A stretch of DNA of 7,118 bases from DASRWD01 sp044507975 (lineage in GTDB: Bacteria; Deinococcota; Deinococci; Deinococcales; Trueperaceae): contig JBIQIQ010000127.1 of NCBI GenBank assembly GCA_044507975.1, forward strand, positions 1 to 7,118. The letters are read 5' to 3'. Below, in pieces: positions 6,204-7,118 of this stretch; the first letter of the stretch is position 1; each line of letters opens with the position of its first letter. The notes under the pieces were generated by a model. That model saw nothing but the letters and a program-made list of their open reading frames with translations. It did not search any database and was not told the DNA's origin. The translations under genes and the position numbers were made by a program.

Positions 6204-6225
6204 TGCTAGGCTCCGCTGCGAGGAG
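6204..6225 (+). promoter_or_regulatory. Extended -10 and ribosome-binding site of tetR
   Basis: TGC followed by TAGGCT (6207-6212) is an extended -10 pattern. Its -35 region would fall at about 6184-6190, on the right edge of the operator. GAGGAG (6220-6225) lies 9 bases before the GTG at 6235 and fixes that start. A start of transcription near 6219 would leave a leader of about 16 bases. A second -10 candidate, TACAGT at 6178-6183, mirrors the minus-strand one inside the palindrome and would give a longer leader. Confidence 0.45.
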
Positions 6226-6234
6226 CGTCTTCGA

Positions 6235-6990
6235 GTGGCTGCCCAACGCAAGATCGACGAGGTGAGGTTGCTGCGCCTGCTGTGGCGGGGCGAGGAGCAG
6301 CCGTCGGCCAGGACGGGGCTGACCGTCTCGCGGATCGTCGACGCCGCCGTGCGCGTGGCCGACTCGGAAGGCCTCGACGCGCTCTCCATGCGCCGGGTCG
6401 CCGCCGAGCTCAAGGTCGGCGCCATGTCGCTCTACACGTACGTGCCCGGCAAGGAGGAACTCGTCCACCTCATGGTCGACCAGGTCGTCGGTCAGCTAGA
6501 CCTGGCGCCGACCCGGGAAGGGTCGTGGCGCGAGCGTCTGGAGGCGCACGCGCGCGCCGAATGGGACCTGTACGCGGCGCACCCGTGGCTGCTCGACGTG
6601 CCGCTCACCCGGCCCGCGGCCGGCCCCAACGCCTCGGACCTCTTCGAGTACCAGCTCGGCATGGTCGACGGCCTCGGACTGGACCCGTTCGAGATGAACG
6701 CCACCTTGGACCTCGTCAACGAGTTCGTCGCCAGCGCGGCTCGGCGGCAGCGGGCGATCGTCCAGGACGCGGAGGCCTCGGGCATGAGCGACGAAGAGTG
6801 GTGGTACTCGGTCAGCCCGGTCCTCACCCAGGTGATGGCCGACCGCCACTACCCCCTGGCGCACCGCGTCGGCATGGCGGTCGCCGCGCCGCACCTCGAG
6901 ACCACCTACCTGCTCGACTTCGGCCTCGCCCGCATACTCGACGGGCTCGAGAGGTTGGTGGAGGCGAGGGCGCAGGAGGAGGCAGGCTGA
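6235..6990 (+). CDS. TetR/AcrR-family transcriptional regulator with TetR_C-type ligand domain
   Basis: Probable ligand-responsive repressor of the divergent ABC exporter and of itself; 251 residues. The N-terminal DNA-binding region covers about residues 29-85: LTVSRIVDAAVRVADSEG, then the helix-turn-helix ALSMRRVAAELKVGAMSLYTYVPGKEEL region, with a typical recognition helix (VGAMSLYTYV). The larger alpha-helical C-terminal part, including the LDLVNEFVASAARRQ helix, resembles the TetR_C domain found in regulators that sit beside DrrAB-like exporters. The start is GTG at 6235 (MAAQRKIDE), chosen for the GAGGAG 9 bases upstream. The same frame is open far upstream through the ATPase gene, but that extension is antisense to a real gene. 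The first 28 residues before the HTH are longer than in minimal TetR proteins. The inducer is unknown; a hydrophobic compound that is also the exporter's cargo is the standard model. Confidence 0.93.
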   Translation: MAAQRKIDEVRLLRLLWRGEEQPSARTGLTVSRIVDAAVRVADSEGLDALSMRRVAAELKVGAMSLYTYVPGKEELVHLMVDQVVGQLDLAPTREGSWRERLEAHARAEWDLYAAHPWLLDVPLTRPAAGPNASDLFEYQLGMVDGLGLDPFEMNATLDLVNEFVASAARRQRAIVQDAEASGMSDEEWWYSVSPVLTQVMADRHYPLAHRVGMAVAAPHLETTYLLDFGLARILDGLERLVEARAQEEAG

Positions 6991-7025
6991 GGCGCCGTAC
7001 CTCCCGCCCTCCACCGAGCGGCGCC
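6991..7025. terminator. Inverted repeat just after tetR (possible bidirectional terminator)
   Basis: GGCGCCG (6991-6997) begins directly after the tetR stop and pairs with CGGCGCC (7019-7025) across a 21-base pyrimidine-rich loop. A second possible pairing, ACCTCC (6999-7004) with GGAGGT (7030-7035), competes with it. The 75-base gap separates two convergent genes, where a terminator is expected. The loop is large and no T-tract follows, so the call is weak. Confidence 0.25.
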
Positions 7026-7065
7026 AGTTGGAGGTCGGCGTGGACGAGGTCGTCGCCCGTGAGGC

Positions 7066-7118
7066 TCAGCGCGTCCGCACGTCCGCAGCGTCCCGCAGCG
7101 CGTCGCCGACGAAGTTGA
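7066..7118 (-). CDS. C-terminal end of a DppC/OppC-like peptide ABC transporter permease (partial)
   Basis: On the minus strand the window opens inside a reading frame whose last 16 codons give NFVGDALRDAADVRTR, then TGA at 7068-7066. The pattern N-x-x-GD-x-LRDA-x-D-x-R at the extreme C-terminus is characteristic of the inner-membrane permease subunits of dipeptide/oligopeptide/nickel ABC importers, especially the DppC/OppC partner, where this tail follows the last membrane helix. The rest of the gene lies beyond the right edge. If typical, DppB and solute-binding genes would be upstream of it, to the right. It converges on tetR with 75 bases between stops. The fragment is short, so the assignment rests on this motif alone. 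Confidence 0.7.
   Translation of the reverse strand, partial: NFVGDALRDAADVRTR

Noticed and set aside
5271..6209. A 312-codon plus-strand frame antisense to the ABC ATPase
   Set aside because: The product is low-complexity and unlike any family, while the opposite strand encodes every ABC ATPase motif. The opening is a codon-bias artefact.
5953..6234. Upstream extension of the tetR frame into the ATPase gene
   Set aside because: It would be antisense to the Walker A region and cross the operator. GTG 6235 has GAGGAG 9 bases upstream, and the TetR homology begins after it.
6135..6425. Upstream extension of the ATPase frame into tetR
   Set aside because: The extra 97 residues have no ABC similarity. 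The AAGGAGG site and GTG 6134 directly precede the conserved IQARELRKVYPTG start of the domain.
6991..7065. Possible small gene between tetR and the permease tail
   Set aside because: The 75 bases show no start with a ribosome-binding site and only frames continuing as shadows of neighbours. It is better read as a convergent intergenic spacer.

Overview
This is a gene-dense, very GC-rich bacterial segment with strong G/C preference at third codon positions, three GTG starts (nagZ, the ABC ATPase and the TetR gene) and almost no intergenic space. No phylogenetic marker is present. Three start codons each follow a -10-like hexamer by exactly 6 bases, with little or no usable Shine-Dalgarno site. 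That arrangement is known for leaderless transcripts in Deinococcota and is also common in Actinobacteria. A signal-peptide protein with a LolA-like C-terminal end would fit an organism with an outer membrane. My tentative guess is an uncultured Deinococcota member (Truepera-like), but a high-GC actinobacterium cannot be excluded.

Left third (1-2592): the 3' part of an MFS transporter (GPH/SLC45-like, plus strand) meets, tail to tail with a 14-base gap, a complete glycoside hydrolase family 3 beta-N-acetylhexosaminidase (NagZ type, minus strand) with an intact catalytic His/Asp loop and nucleophile.

Middle (2593-4326): a 70-base divergent promoter region separates nagZ from a two-gene plus-strand unit. 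This unit is a two-domain VOC-family protein resembling CatE-type catechol 2,3-dioxygenases, followed with an ATGA overlap by an exported, methionine-rich protein of unknown function with LolA-like character. A possible internal leaderless promoter lies in the overlap.

Right third (4342-6990): a self-contained drug/lipid-efflux-like cassette. A DrrA-type ABC ATPase and an ABC-2 permease form a minus-strand operon with an ATGA overlap. They diverge from a TetR-family regulator with a TetR_C-like ligand domain. The 100-base gap between them holds a 25-bp perfect palindrome that is also a 12-bp tandem repeat. It overlaps the likely promoter elements in both directions, so the repressor probably controls itself and the exporter.

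Right edge (7066-7118): the last 16 codons of a minus-strand DppC/OppC-like peptide ABC transporter permease, converging on the tetR gene.

No RNA gene, CRISPR array, insertion sequence or phage signature was seen. Most of the window is recognisable, ordinary chromosomal content. The operator architecture, the leaderless promoters and the Met-rich exported protein deserve the closest look.
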